A stretch of 36,621 nt of DNA from an uncultured Shewanella sp. (GTDB taxonomy: Bacteria > Pseudomonadota > Gammaproteobacteria > Enterobacterales > Shewanellaceae), in the NCBI RefSeq assembly GCF_947495455.1, contig NZ_CANLZC010000054.1, positions 1 to 36,621 of the forward strand. The letters are read 5' to 3'. The notes below the pieces were generated by a model. That model searched no databases and was not told the DNA's origin. It saw nothing but the letters and a program-made list of their open reading frames with translations. Below are positions 1-8,931 of this stretch, piece by piece; the first letter of the stretch is position 1, and the number at the start of each line of letters is the position of its first letter. Made by a program: the position numbers and the translations under genes.

Positions 1-91
1 CATGAAAGTTCCCAAATAAAATCAACTTCCTGGGAATCACCTGTGAGTAAAAAAACTGGGGATTCATCAGTCACGGGGATAGTTAAAATAA
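1..91. other. left-edge stretch downstream of rfbC, no confident gene
   Basis: No hairpin with a T-run and no complete gene is visible here. On the minus strand a reading frame opens with an ATG at 67-65 and runs off the window edge for about 22 codons. It has no clear ribosome binding site and I do not recognise the peptide, so whether a further minus-strand gene follows rfbC cannot be decided from this window. Confidence 0.3.
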
Positions 92-634
92 CTATATAAA
101 AAAAGGCGCCTTCTCAAAACTCACCCCTTTTTTATCTTTCTCAGACAAAAGGGGAGCATCGCTGAAAGGCCAGTTAATATTAAGGCTGGGGTCATTCCAA
201 CACAAGCTCACCTCAGACTCACTGTGATAATAATCAGTGCATTTGTACACGCATTCTGCAATATCACTCATCACATAAAATCCATGGGCAAAGCCTTCTG
301 GGATCCAAAGTTGACGTCGATTTTCTTCAGATAACACTTGCCCCACCCAATGCCCAAATGTGGTGGAGTCTTTTCGCATATCCACCGCCACATCAAAAAT
401 TTTTCCACTTATCACCCTGATGAGTTTCCCTTGAGTTTGCTCAGTTTGATAATGCAAACCTCTTAACACGCCACGCTGTGAACGAGAGTGGTTATCTTGA
501 ACAAATTCTCTATTGGCGACTCGATCATTAAAAATATCTTGTCGCCAGGTTTCCATAAAAAACCCCCGTTCATCGCCAAATAGCGCTGGAATAATCACTT
601 TCACATCTTCAATTTGAGTATTAATCACTTGCAT
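92..634 (-). CDS. rfbC: dTDP-4-dehydrorhamnose 3,5-epimerase (RfbC/RmlC)
   Basis: Epimerises C3 and C5 of dTDP-4-keto-6-deoxyglucose, the third step of dTDP-L-rhamnose synthesis in the cytoplasm. The 180-residue length is normal for this cupin family. Seen directly: the family core DERGFFMETW near residues 21-30, the catalytic-type stretch GVLRGLHYQ near 55-63, the DVAVDMRKDS stretch near 81-90, and WIPEGFAHGF near 110-119. Its ATG overlaps the TAA of rfbD by one base (TAATG), pointing to translational coupling. It is the last recognisable gene of the rfbBADC unit on this strand. Assignment is secure from the motifs and from the neighbouring rfbD, rfbA and rfbB. Confidence 0.96.
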   Translation of the reverse strand: MQVINTQIEDVKVIIPALFGDERGFFMETWRQDIFNDRVANREFVQDNHSRSQRGVLRGLHYQTEQTQGKLIRVISGKIFDVAVDMRKDSTTFGHWVGQVLSEENRRQLWIPEGFAHGFYVMSDIAECVYKCTDYYHSESEVSLCWNDPSLNINWPFSDAPLLSEKDKKGVSFEKAPFFI

Positions 635-1524
635 TATTGATACTGACTCTCCATACGCTGCATTATCACCTTAGGCAAGGCCTTAGACCAATCACTCATT
701 TCGATACCAAAATTCCGCTTAATTTTGGCGCAATCCAGTGTTGAATTTGCAGGACGATTAACATTCGATGGATACTCTTGGCTTGAAATTGGCACTAAAC
801 GAGGGATTTTATCTATTATTTTGAGTGCATGTGCTTGCTTAAAAATCTGCTGAGCAAATTGATACCAAGTCACATAAGGAAAGCATGAAAAGTGATAAAC
901 GCCCCAATGACGTCTTTCTAATTGCTGACATTGCATCAAGATATGCAGGATAAGATTGGCAAGATCCCCCACATAAGTGGGCCCACCACGTTGATCATCG
1001 ACAATGCTGAGTTCATCACGATCCCGTGCTAATTTTAGCATAGTACTCACAAAGTTATTGTCCTGCTCACTGAATAACCAAGCAGTACGAATAATAATGT
1101 GCTTAGGGCAAGTGTGAATGATGGCCGTTTCACCCGCGAGCTTGCTCTTACCATAAATATTTTGAGGGTAAGCGGCGTCATTTTCTTCATAAGCATGCTT
1201 ATTTTCCCCGTCAAATACATAATCAGTCGACATGTGAATAAGTATCGCCCCTATATCCTTTGCGGCTTGAGCTAATAAAGCAGCCCCTTTATGATTCACA
1301 TCAAAGGCTATGTCTTGTTCCGTTTCTGCTTGCTCAACGGCGGTGTAAGCGGCAGTATTAACAATGACATCAGGGCGACATTGATCCATAATATGATTAA
1401 TCGCGAGCGTATTGGTAATATCGCATTCTGGTATATCGATAACATCAAGTGTAGGGCTCAATTTTAACAACCTAAAAAGGTGACTCCCTAATTGCCCCTT
1501 TTTGCCAACCACTAACACTCGCAC
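634..1524 (-). CDS. rfbD: dTDP-4-dehydrorhamnose reductase (RfbD/RmlD)
   Basis: NAD(P)H-dependent reductase that makes dTDP-L-rhamnose, the last step of the pathway. 296 residues, normal for the family. The N-terminal Rossmann glycine motif is GKKGQLGSHL (residues 7-16), an NTAAYTAVEQAE stretch is near 56-67, and the short-chain dehydrogenase catalytic YGKSKLAGE follows STDYVFDG. The start is a GTG (minus strand, 1524-1522) preceded by AAGG at about seven bases. This start lies 13 bases inside the end of rfbA, so the two genes overlap. The downstream stop overlaps the rfbC start. No internal defects seen. Confidence 0.95.
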   Translation of the reverse strand: MRVLVVGKKGQLGSHLFRLLKLSPTLDVIDIPECDITNTLAINHIMDQCRPDVIVNTAAYTAVEQAETEQDIAFDVNHKGAALLAQAAKDIGAILIHMSTDYVFDGENKHAYEENDAAYPQNIYGKSKLAGETAIIHTCPKHIIIRTAWLFSEQDNNFVSTMLKLARDRDELSIVDDQRGGPTYVGDLANLILHILMQCQQLERRHWGVYHFSCFPYVTWYQFAQQIFKQAHALKIIDKIPRLVPISSQEYPSNVNRPANSTLDCAKIKRNFGIEMSDWSKALPKVIMQRMESQYQ

Positions 1525-2324
1525 AAGCGCACCTTATCTTTTTTTGTCGTATAAGATACCATATTTAAAATACACTGCTCCGTTTGCGCTTCAACTTGCT
1601 GAATAAAGGAAGACACCGCTTTTAACTTTTCATGGGTCCCCATATCAAACCAGCTTACATCAGGGCCCAATAATTCCATTGTTAATTCACCACATTCCAG
1701 ATACATCTGAATAATGGAAGTGATTTCAAGCTCCCCCCTTTTTGATGGCATCACCCTTTTTGCAAATTCAACGACGCGCCGATCAAAGCAATAGAGCCCC
1801 GTAATAGCCATATTGGATATCGGGCAGGCAGGCTTTTCTTCAATTTCTATCACTTTGTTAAATTGATCCAAACTTGCAATACCATAATGCTGAGGGTCAT
1901 CGACCTCATAGCCAAACACGGTCGCTCCAAAGCCTCTTGCTGGATTAAAAAAATTTTTGCGTGTTAACTCATTAAAAAGTGACGGGCCATAAAAGAAATT
2001 GTCACCCAATATTAAACATACGTTGTCATCACCGATAAAAGATCCTGCGATAATAAAAGACTCTGCAATCCCTTTAGGCTGCTCCTGAATAGCATACTCA
2101 AGTGATATACCAAAGCGTTTCCCATTACCCAGTAACTGCTGAAATGCTGATGCATCTTTGGGGCGGGTGATCAACAATACCTCTTTTATTCCCATTTTCA
2201 CTAAAAAAGATAAGGGATAAAGTATCATTGGATTACCATTAACCAATAATAATTGCTTAGAAATAAACTGAGTCAGAGGATAAAGCCGCGTACCAGCTCC
2301 GCCTGCTAAAATAATGCCTTTCAT
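1512..2324 (-). CDS. rfbA: glucose-1-phosphate thymidylyltransferase (RfbA/RmlA), short form
   Basis: Makes dTDP-glucose from dTTP and glucose-1-phosphate, the entry step to dTDP-rhamnose. The nucleotidyltransferase signature GGAGTRLYPLT (residues 8-18) and SKQLL (22-26) are present. So are LGDNFFYG near 106-113, EEKPACPISN, the GELEITSIIQMYLE stretch, and the metal-site aspartate in WFDMGTHE. At 270 residues it is about 20 residues shorter than typical RmlA of about 290. The C-terminus after FIQQVEA does not look like the usual conserved helical tail and ends in a lysine/cysteine-rich stretch. All residues I can link to catalysis are upstream of that point, so activity is likely. Eight bases separate it from rfbB. 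Confidence 0.92.
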   Translation of the reverse strand: MKGIILAGGAGTRLYPLTQFISKQLLLVNGNPMILYPLSFLVKMGIKEVLLITRPKDASAFQQLLGNGKRFGISLEYAIQEQPKGIAESFIIAGSFIGDDNVCLILGDNFFYGPSLFNELTRKNFFNPARGFGATVFGYEVDDPQHYGIASLDQFNKVIEIEEKPACPISNMAITGLYCFDRRVVEFAKRVMPSKRGELEITSIIQMYLECGELTMELLGPDVSWFDMGTHEKLKAVSSFIQQVEAQTEQCILNMVSYTTKKDKVRLCEC

Positions 2325-2331
2325 TATTTAT

Positions 2332-3474
2332 TCACATTGCTTTTACTGCAGTGCTGTTATTACAATCACTACTACAATCATTACTGTAATTGTTACAGCA
2401 TTGATGAGAGAGTCTCTGCTCATGTAAATCAACGGGACTCACATTTGCATTTTTCATGCGATTACACCAAGCTTGATTATCCACATACCACTTAACGGTT
2501 GACCATAATCCGGCATTAAAATCTGTGGTTGGCTGCCAATTGAGTTCATTTTTGATTTTTGTAATATCGACGGCATAACGGACATCATGGCCCGCCCTAT
2601 CATCAACATGACAAATTAAATCACGGTAGCATGCCAGTCCATTTGGCTTAGTCGGCACCAACTGCTCTAATATGTCGCAGATGCTATTGATCAATTCGAT
2701 ATTTGACTTTTCCGTTTCCCCCCCTATGTTATAGGTTTCACCGACTTTTCCTTGCCGCAAAATACGATATAAAGCTTTTACATGATCAGTGACAAAAAGC
2801 CAATCTCGCCTTTGTAATCCATTGCCATACACAGGCAGAGGCATGCCGGCAAGGGCGTTAGATACCATAAAGGGGATCAACTTTTCAGGAAATTGATAGG
2901 GTCCATAATTATTGGAACACTGGGAAAGCAACACAGGCAAACCATAGGTACGATGCCAAGCACGCACTAAATGATCGCTAGCCGCTTTTGATGCCGAATA
3001 AGGGCTACTAGGGGCATAGTTAGACACTTCAGTAAAAGGCTCGGACATTGCATCCAAATCACCATACACTTCATCGGTTGAAACATGATGGAAACGAAAG
3101 CCCTCTTTCTTATCGCTTTTTAATTGCGCCCAATAGTGTCTGCTCACTTCGAGTAAAGTAAAAGTGCCCATAATGTTAGTTTGCATAAAAGTCGCAGGCC
3201 CGTCTATTGAACGATCAACATGACTTTCCGCCGCTAGATGCATTACCGCATCAGGCTGATGAACCTCAAAAATTTCCTTCAATACGGTTCGATTACAAAT
3301 ATCAGCCTGAATAAAGCAATAGCGATCATTACCTTTCACTTGCTCCAAGGAACATAAATTCCCCGCATAATTCAACTTATCGACATTGATGACGCAATTT
3401 TGCGTCTCTTCAATCAAATAGCGGATAAGCTCAGAGCCGATAAAACCTGCACCGCCTGTTACTAACACTTTCAT
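2332..3474 (-). CDS. rfbB: dTDP-glucose 4,6-dehydratase (RfbB/RmlB)
   Basis: Converts dTDP-glucose to dTDP-4-keto-6-deoxyglucose using tightly bound NAD. The NAD motif TGGAGFIGSEL starts at residue 6, HLAAESHVDRS lies near 80-90, the catalytic block STDEVYGDL is near 132-140, and YSASKAASDH contains the Tyr/Lys pair. I use the ATG at 3474 because the family begins MKVLVTGGAG. A longer frame would need an upstream GTG at 3492 and adds six unconserved residues. The last roughly 35 residues are an unusual Asn/Ser/Asp/Cys-rich tail encoded by low-complexity DNA near 2354-2399. First gene of rfbBADC, with a leader of about 230 bases back to the galU terminator. Confidence 0.95.
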   Translation of the reverse strand: MKVLVTGGAGFIGSELIRYLIEETQNCVINVDKLNYAGNLCSLEQVKGNDRYCFIQADICNRTVLKEIFEVHQPDAVMHLAAESHVDRSIDGPATFMQTNIMGTFTLLEVSRHYWAQLKSDKKEGFRFHHVSTDEVYGDLDAMSEPFTEVSNYAPSSPYSASKAASDHLVRAWHRTYGLPVLLSQCSNNYGPYQFPEKLIPFMVSNALAGMPLPVYGNGLQRRDWLFVTDHVKALYRILRQGKVGETYNIGGETEKSNIELINSICDILEQLVPTKPNGLACYRDLICHVDDRAGHDVRYAVDITKIKNELNWQPTTDFNAGLWSTVKWYVDNQAWCNRMKNANVSPVDLHEQRLSHQCCNNYSNDCSSDCNNSTAVKAM

Positions 3475-3557
3475 TTTCCGACCACTATACACTCAACTCA
3501 TTCAATTTTAATGAATACTAAAAACCCAAAGAACCTTGAGTTTTCTTCACTTAACGC

Positions 3558-3602
3558 TTATCCCTCTTTAACTTCTTTCTCTTTAACTTATCTCTCTTTA
3601 AT
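3558..3602 (-). repeat. three tandem 15-bp repeats in the rfbB leader
   Basis: Reading the minus strand, three contiguous 15-base units follow the pattern RTTAAAGAGRRAKAA: ATTAAAGAGAGATAA, GTTAAAGAGAAAGAA and GTTAAAGAGGGATAA. They lie 84-128 bases upstream of the rfbB ATG, in the region where its promoter or 5' leader must be. They could be repeated operator half-sites, or a slippage product with no role. No clear -35/-10 pair was identified nearby. Confidence 0.6.
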
Positions 3603-3700
3603 TGGACGCTAAGTCTACCTTTATCTAGGAATGAAAGCTATTAGAACACGCCTTAATGTTTCAGTCATAACATGGTGGCAATAATTAAAATAAAAAACGC

Positions 3701-3746
3701 ATAAAAAAACGGCTAGCAATCTATCATCGCTAGCCGTTTTGTTTTT
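3701..3746 (-). terminator. rho-independent terminator after galU (probably bidirectional)
   Basis: A 12-bp perfect stem (AAAACGGCTAGC at 3706-3717 with GCTAGCCGTTTT at 3729-3740) and an 11-base loop. On the minus strand it is followed by a T-rich run, so it ends the long operon that finishes with galU. A T-run also follows on the plus strand. It separates that operon from rfbBADC. Confidence 0.9.
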
Positions 3747-3810
3747 TAAGAGCACATAACATTTATCATAAAAACTTTATAATGAATGTTAGAGAATTAC
3801 ACATAGAGAA

Positions 3811-4695
3811 TTACACAGATAGAATATGATTAAGCTCCGTTTTGAACTGAGCTCCTAATATCTCATCACGTAATCCATACTCAACAAAAGCTTTCATGTA
3901 ACCTAACTTATCACCACAATCATGAGACTGACCAGACATATGAAACGCTTCTACATTGTCAATTTCAATTAATTTATCAATGGCGTCTGTTAATTGGATC
4001 TCATCACCCGCCCCCTTGGGCGTATTGGCCAATAAAGGCCAAATTTTACTTGATAAGACATAACGCCCCACCACAGCTAAATTAGAAGGCGCAAACTCTA
4101 TGTTGGGTTTTTCAACCATAGTATTAATGATCGCGGAGCCACCTGCTTTTAAAACCACATTATTGCAATCCGCAATGCCGTATTTATGCACTTCACTCAT
4201 AGGCACAGGCTCAACCATTATCTGGCTGGATTGCGTTTCTTTAAAACGAGCAATCATAGCCGCTAAATTATCCTCTGATTGATCTGCAGTATATTCATCT
4301 AAAATCACATCAGGCAGTACTACCGCAAAAGGATTATCACCAATTAAAGGTTTAGCGCACAATACTGCATGGCCTAAGCCTTTAGCTTCACCTTGGCGTA
4401 CATGCATAATAGTCACATCTTGTGGGCAAATAGACTGAACTTCTGCCAACAATTGCCTTTTAACACGTTTCTCTAATGTCGACTCCAATTCATAGGAAGT
4501 ATCGAAGTGATTCTCAATAGCATTTTTACTGGCATGAGTCACTAATACAATTTCTTTCACCCCCGCGTTCACACACTCATTCACTATATATTGAATAAGT
4601 GGTTTATCGACAAGGGGTAACATTTCTTTCGGAATGGCTTTGGTTGCAGGCAACATTCGAGTACCTAAACCTGCAACAGGAATAACAACTTTCAT
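3811..4695 (-). CDS. galU: UTP-glucose-1-phosphate uridylyltransferase (GalU)
   Basis: Makes UDP-glucose from UTP and glucose-1-phosphate in the cytoplasm. It feeds ugd and therefore the UDP-uronic acids used by this locus. The nucleotidyltransferase signature GLGTRMLPATKAIPKEMLP spans residues 9-27. Further family blocks are VLPDVILDE, VEKPNIE near 192-198 and GDEIQLTDAI. 294 residues is a normal length. The ATG at 4695 is the first residue of the conserved start MKVVIPVAGLG. It lies 19 bases after capD and is the last gene before the strong terminator near 3706-3740, so it is the distal gene of the ops-led operon. Confidence 0.97.
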   Translation of the reverse strand: MKVVIPVAGLGTRMLPATKAIPKEMLPLVDKPLIQYIVNECVNAGVKEIVLVTHASKNAIENHFDTSYELESTLEKRVKRQLLAEVQSICPQDVTIMHVRQGEAKGLGHAVLCAKPLIGDNPFAVVLPDVILDEYTADQSEDNLAAMIARFKETQSSQIMVEPVPMSEVHKYGIADCNNVVLKAGGSAIINTMVEKPNIEFAPSNLAVVGRYVLSSKIWPLLANTPKGAGDEIQLTDAIDKLIEIDNVEAFHMSGQSHDCGDKLGYMKAFVEYGLRDEILGAQFKTELNHILSV

Positions 4696-4714
4696 TTATT
4701 TACAACCTTGTCTA

Positions 4715-6640
4715 TTAAGAAGCAACTAACTCTAATGGCTTTTCATCTACCTTAGTTGAACACCAAACTAAATCACCTATATTATCTGTGGGGTTAAACC
4801 CTGTTGGCGCAATCAATAGAATATCCCTAATATCTTGATGTCTTAGTTCATGGCAAGCCGAATCTAACTCATTCAATATCTTTGATAAATCCTTCCAAGA
4901 TAAATGAGCTTCGTGAGCTGTCATTATACGTTCATGCTCTGTACCTGTAACGTCATCACCTATGAGTAATTCTTCATATAACTTTTCACCAGGCCTTAAG
5001 CCACTAAACTCAATTGATATTTCCCCCTCGGGGTTAGCATCATTTTTCACTTCATAACCACTGAGTCTTATCATTTTCTCAGCTAAATCGACAATTTTAA
5101 CCGATGCCCCCATATCAAGAACAAAAACGTCTCCCCCTTTTCCCATGGCACCTGCTTGTATGACTAATTGCGACGCCTCTGGAATAGTCATAAAAAAACG
5201 CGTTATTTCAGGATGGGTGACAGTAACGGGGCCACCTGCTTTTATTTGTTTTCTAAAAAGAGGTACCACAGAGCCTGACGAACCTAATACATTTCCAAAA
5301 CGAACCATACAAAAACGAGTAGAATGTCTTTCTTTAGCTAGCGCCTGTAGGCAAAGCTCAGCCATGCGCTTAGTTGTCCCCATTATATTGGTTGGACGTA
5401 CAGCTTTATCTGTTGAAATTAATACAAAGGTTTCTACTTTCGCTTCAATGGCTGCTTTAGCTGTATGAAGTGTACCAAATACATTATTACGGATCCCTTC
5501 AACAACATTATGCTCAACAAGGGGCACATGCTTATAAGCTGCAGCATGATAGACTGTTTGGACAGAAAAAGTCTTCATCACAGTCTGAATTCTATTTTTC
5601 CCTTGCACTGAACCTAGCATAGGAAAAACATCAATAGATAAATTATGATCACTAATATAAGTCGTTAATTCTTTTTCTATTGAATATAATCCAAACTCTG
5701 ATAATTCATATAAGACTAATTTATTAGGTTTAAGTTTAATAATTTGACGACACAATTCAGAGCCAATAGAGCCTCCCGCACCTGTGACCATTACCACCTT
5801 ATTTTGAATATTGGCCGATAATAAATCTGCTCTTGGCGAAACAGGTTCCCTACCTAATATGTCTTCGATTTCAACTTCTTTAACATCACTATATAACTTA
5901 TTCCCATCCACTAAATCTGCTGTAGCCGGAATGGTTAATACTTGTACAACCAAAGGTTCCAGAGACATTAAGATTTCTTTTCGCCTAGTGTGCGAAACTG
6001 TCGGTAAGGCAAGTAACACTTTAGTTGCGGATTTTTGGCGTATGAGCTTTCTTATAATTGAAGGTGAATGAACATGAATACCCTGAATGACACTGCCATG
6101 GGTTGCTTTATCATCATCGACAAATGCAAAAGGGTAATATTCTTTGCTCTGCATTAGCGATGTCACTAATTGCCGACCACTGACACCCGCTCCATAAATG
6201 ATAACAGGCTCACCTTCCCGCTTCATACCTGAGCCCACAATGGCCCTGATAGTTAATCGAGAGCCGCCGACAAAACCTAAAGCAAATACCCCATAAATAA
6301 TAGGCACAGTTCTCGGTAGACCAAATTCAGCGTAATAAGCCATAAAAATAAGGCTTATTGTCGATACGATCACACCTAATAAAATAGCCGTCAAGGCTTG
6401 AAGCCCCATGTAACGTAAAACCGCACGATATAAACCAAGTTTCGCGAAAATGAATACACTTATAGGGCAAACTAACGTAATCAATAACCAATAATCGGCA
6501 TTAGTAAAAACAGAAAAAGATTCCGTTCTCACTAATAAAGCCAGCCAAAATGATAAGAATAAACTCAATGAGTCTATTGCAGTGCTCACACCTCTTTTTT
6601 GCATTCGATTTAACGAAAATAAAATTTGCAAAAAATCCAT
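4715..6640 (-). CDS. membrane-anchored nucleotide-sugar 4,6-dehydratase (CapD/WbpM/FlaA1 family)
   Basis: Large non-classical short-chain dehydrogenase that dehydrates UDP-HexNAc, typically UDP-GlcNAc to a 4-keto-6-deoxy sugar. 641 residues, as in full-length WbpM/PglF. The first ~130 residues hold about four membrane segments. A first Rossmann-like domain (IIYGAGVSGRQL near 147) is followed by the catalytic domain with GAGGSIGSEL near 285, STDKAV near 407 and MGTTKRMAE near 416, the Thr-Asp-Lys/Met-Lys site of this family. A GGAGC-like ribosome binding site precedes the ATG. With the reductase at 9480-10391 it could give UDP-QuiNAc, as described for WreV/WreQ in Rhizobium etli. UDP-FucNAc-type products are also possible. 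It lies between ugd and galU. Confidence 0.92.
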   Translation of the reverse strand: MDFLQILFSLNRMQKRGVSTAIDSLSLFLSFWLALLVRTESFSVFTNADYWLLITLVCPISVFIFAKLGLYRAVLRYMGLQALTAILLGVIVSTISLIFMAYYAEFGLPRTVPIIYGVFALGFVGGSRLTIRAIVGSGMKREGEPVIIYGAGVSGRQLVTSLMQSKEYYPFAFVDDDKATHGSVIQGIHVHSPSIIRKLIRQKSATKVLLALPTVSHTRRKEILMSLEPLVVQVLTIPATADLVDGNKLYSDVKEVEIEDILGREPVSPRADLLSANIQNKVVMVTGAGGSIGSELCRQIIKLKPNKLVLYELSEFGLYSIEKELTTYISDHNLSIDVFPMLGSVQGKNRIQTVMKTFSVQTVYHAAAYKHVPLVEHNVVEGIRNNVFGTLHTAKAAIEAKVETFVLISTDKAVRPTNIMGTTKRMAELCLQALAKERHSTRFCMVRFGNVLGSSGSVVPLFRKQIKAGGPVTVTHPEITRFFMTIPEASQLVIQAGAMGKGGDVFVLDMGASVKIVDLAEKMIRLSGYEVKNDANPEGEISIEFSGLRPGEKLYEELLIGDDVTGTEHERIMTAHEAHLSWKDLSKILNELDSACHELRHQDIRDILLIAPTGFNPTDNIGDLVWCSTKVDEKPLELVAS

Positions 6641-6731
6641 TTATAGCTCCAAAAACGAAATAATTTTTATGAATAGCTAATTTTGCGTGCAATTTTCAAG
6701 AATTTAGCAATTAGCAAAGTGAGGAATGAAT

Positions 6732-7898
6732 TTAATCGGACCCAAATAAATCTCGCGTATAAACTTTATCACTCACATTCTGTAATTCTTCTGCCATACG
6801 GTTAGATATAATTACATCACATTTATTTTTAAACTCTTCAAGATCCCGAATGACCTGAGAATGAAAAAACTCATTCTCTTCAAGCGTAGGCTCAAAAATG
6901 ACAACTTCGATTCCTTTAGCTTTGAGGCGTTTCATAATCCCTTGAATAGAGGAAGATCTAAAGTTATCTGAGCCTGACTTCATCACTAAGCGATAAACCC
7001 CGACAATGCTTGGTTCACGTTTTAAAATAGAGTCGGCAATGAAATCTTTTCTGGTCGTATTGGCATCCACAATGGCTGCTATAATATTGTTCGGAACATC
7101 GGCATAATTGGCTAATAGTTGCTTAGTATCTTTTGGTAAGCAATAGCCACCATAACCAAAAGAAGGGTTATTATAGTGCTGACCAATTCTTGGGTCTAAC
7201 CCCACACCTTGAATAATTTGCTGACTATTAAGTCCATGAGATTCAGCATAAGAATCTAACTCATTAAAATAAGCCACTCGCATGGCTAAATACGTATTAG
7301 AAAATAACTTAACGGCTTCAGCTTCAGTTGAGTCAGTTAAAAGAACTTGAATGTTATCTTTTATTGCTCCTTCTACTAATAAATCAACAAAAATCTTTGC
7401 ACGCTCTGAACGCTCACCGACAACAATTCTTGAAGGATGAAGATTATCGTACAATGCTCGACCTTCTCTTAAAAATTCAGGTGAAAACATAATATTCTCA
7501 CACTGAAGAGATTCTTTAATTTTTGCGGTAAAACCCACTGGCACTGTGGACTTTATGACCATGACAGCATCAGGATTAATTGACATAACATCCTTAATGA
7601 CCGATTCAACGGATGAAGTATTAAAATAATTTGATTCAACATCATAATCGGTTGGAGTGGCAATAATCACAAAGTCAGCATTTTTATAAGCTAACTCTTT
7701 ATCTAGAGTAGCCCTTAAATTAAGATGTTTTGTCTTTAAAAAATCTTCTATTTCAACATCACTAATAGGTGATATTCTGTCATTCAATAAATCAACTTTT
7801 TCAGCAATGACATCTACTGCAATCACTTCATTATTTTGCGCCAATAATACAGCATTTGATAAACCAACGTACCCTGTCCCTGCTATAGCAATTTTCAT
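6732..7898 (-). CDS. ugd: UDP-glucose 6-dehydrogenase (Ugd)
   Basis: NAD-dependent four-electron oxidation of UDP-glucose to UDP-glucuronate, supplying the 4-epimerase encoded next to it. 388 residues, the usual length for the short Ugd form. Seen: GTGYVGLSNAVLLAQ at residues 7-21 (NAD site), the VVGERSERA stretch in the middle, and FGYGGYCLPKDTKQLL near 245-260, which contains the catalytic cysteine in the GxCxPKD context. The C-terminal UDP-binding domain has VYRLVMKSGSDNFRSSSI. The gene is 18 bases downstream of the epimerase, and about 90 bases separate it from capD. No defects seen. Confidence 0.96.
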   Translation of the reverse strand: MKIAIAGTGYVGLSNAVLLAQNNEVIAVDVIAEKVDLLNDRISPISDVEIEDFLKTKHLNLRATLDKELAYKNADFVIIATPTDYDVESNYFNTSSVESVIKDVMSINPDAVMVIKSTVPVGFTAKIKESLQCENIMFSPEFLREGRALYDNLHPSRIVVGERSERAKIFVDLLVEGAIKDNIQVLLTDSTEAEAVKLFSNTYLAMRVAYFNELDSYAESHGLNSQQIIQGVGLDPRIGQHYNNPSFGYGGYCLPKDTKQLLANYADVPNNIIAAIVDANTTRKDFIADSILKREPSIVGVYRLVMKSGSDNFRSSSIQGIMKRLKAKGIEVVIFEPTLEENEFFHSQVIRDLEEFKNKCDVIISNRMAEELQNVSDKVYTRDLFGSD

Positions 7899-7916
7899 TA
7901 TTATTTAAATTCCAAA

Positions 7917-8918
7917 CTATTTATAAAACTCTTTATACCAATTGACTAAATGAGCTACGCCTTCTTTAACTCCCACTTGAGGTTTATAAGCAACAGCATC
8001 AAATAAATCTTGAGTATCAGCATAGGTTTGATACACATCACCAGGCTGCATTCCACGAAAATTTTTCTTAGCTTCAATTCCTAGCTCAACTTCAATAGCC
8101 TCAATAAACTCCATTAAGTTGATTGGACTACCATGTCCTATATTATATATTCTATAAGGAGCAGAACTTGAAGCTGGACTTCCTTGCTCCACATTCCATT
8201 CAGCATTGCTTGAAGGAATAACATCGGCAATACGCACAACACCTTCTACAATGTCATCAATATAAGTAAAATCACGCCACATATCGCCATTATTATTAAC
8301 ATCTATTGGCTCGCCCTTCAATATTTTTCTAGTAAAAATAAAAGGCGCCATATCAGGTCTCCCCCAAGGACCATAAACCGTAAAAAACCTTAGTCCGGTT
8401 GTAGGAATGCCATACAAGTGTGAATATGAATGCGCCATTAACTCATTGGATTTTTTGGTCGCAGCATATAAAGATACAGGATGGTCGACAGAGTCTGATG
8501 TCGAAAATGGTGTTTTACTGTTTAATCCATATACTGAACTAGACGATGCATAAATTAAATGTTTAACATTATTATGCCTACATGCTTCAAGAATATTCAA
8601 ATGCCCAACTAAATTTGAATCGGCATAGGCAATAGGGTTTTCAATCGAATAACGAACTCCTGCCTGTGCTCCTAAGTGAATTACTCTATCAAATACATGT
8701 TTTTCAAATAAAATATCTAATTCAATTTTATTTGAAAAATCCATATTAATGAATTTAAAACTTTTATTCTCAATTCGTTTTAATCTAGAATATTTTAAAT
8801 TGACATCATAATAGTCATTATTATTATCTATTCCAATTACAACATGACCTTGAGAGGTTAAAATTTCTACAACCCGACTTCCAATAAAACCTGAAGCTCC
8901 TGTTACTAAGTATTTCAT
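7917..8918 (-). CDS. UDP-glucuronate 4-epimerase (NAD-dependent)
   Basis: Extended SDR that interconverts UDP-GlcA and UDP-GalA, giving a galacturonic acid donor. 333 residues. The Rossmann motif GASGFIGSRVVE begins at residue 7. Further family-typical blocks are LGAQAGVRYSIENP near 82-95, SSSSVYG near 124-130, the catalytic LYAATKKSNE near 150, FFTVYGPWGRPDMA near 178-191 and DFTYIDDIVEG near 216-226. The FTVYGPWGRPDM block is characteristic of UDP-glucuronate epimerases (LpsL/WbnF/Cap1J type). Gene order with ugd supports the assignment. It is 13 bases downstream of the initiating transferase gene. Which 4-epimer the polymer uses cannot be read from the sequence. Confidence 0.9.
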   Translation of the reverse strand: MKYLVTGASGFIGSRVVEILTSQGHVVIGIDNNNDYYDVNLKYSRLKRIENKSFKFINMDFSNKIELDILFEKHVFDRVIHLGAQAGVRYSIENPIAYADSNLVGHLNILEACRHNNVKHLIYASSSSVYGLNSKTPFSTSDSVDHPVSLYAATKKSNELMAHSYSHLYGIPTTGLRFFTVYGPWGRPDMAPFIFTRKILKGEPIDVNNNGDMWRDFTYIDDIVEGVVRIADVIPSSNAEWNVEQGSPASSSAPYRIYNIGHGSPINLMEFIEAIEVELGIEAKKNFRGMQPGDVYQTYADTQDLFDAVAYKPQVGVKEGVAHLVNWYKEFYK

Positions 8919-8931
8919 ATTTTATATAGCC

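Noticed and set aside
1..67. Partial minus-strand ORF running off the left edge
   Set aside because: About 22 codons only, no ribosome site and no recognised similarity. I considered the start of a transposase but nothing in the sequence supports it.
3475..3492. Six-residue N-terminal extension of RfbB from a GTG
   Set aside because: The family starts at MKVLVTGGAG and the extension is not conserved, so the ATG at 3474 is used.
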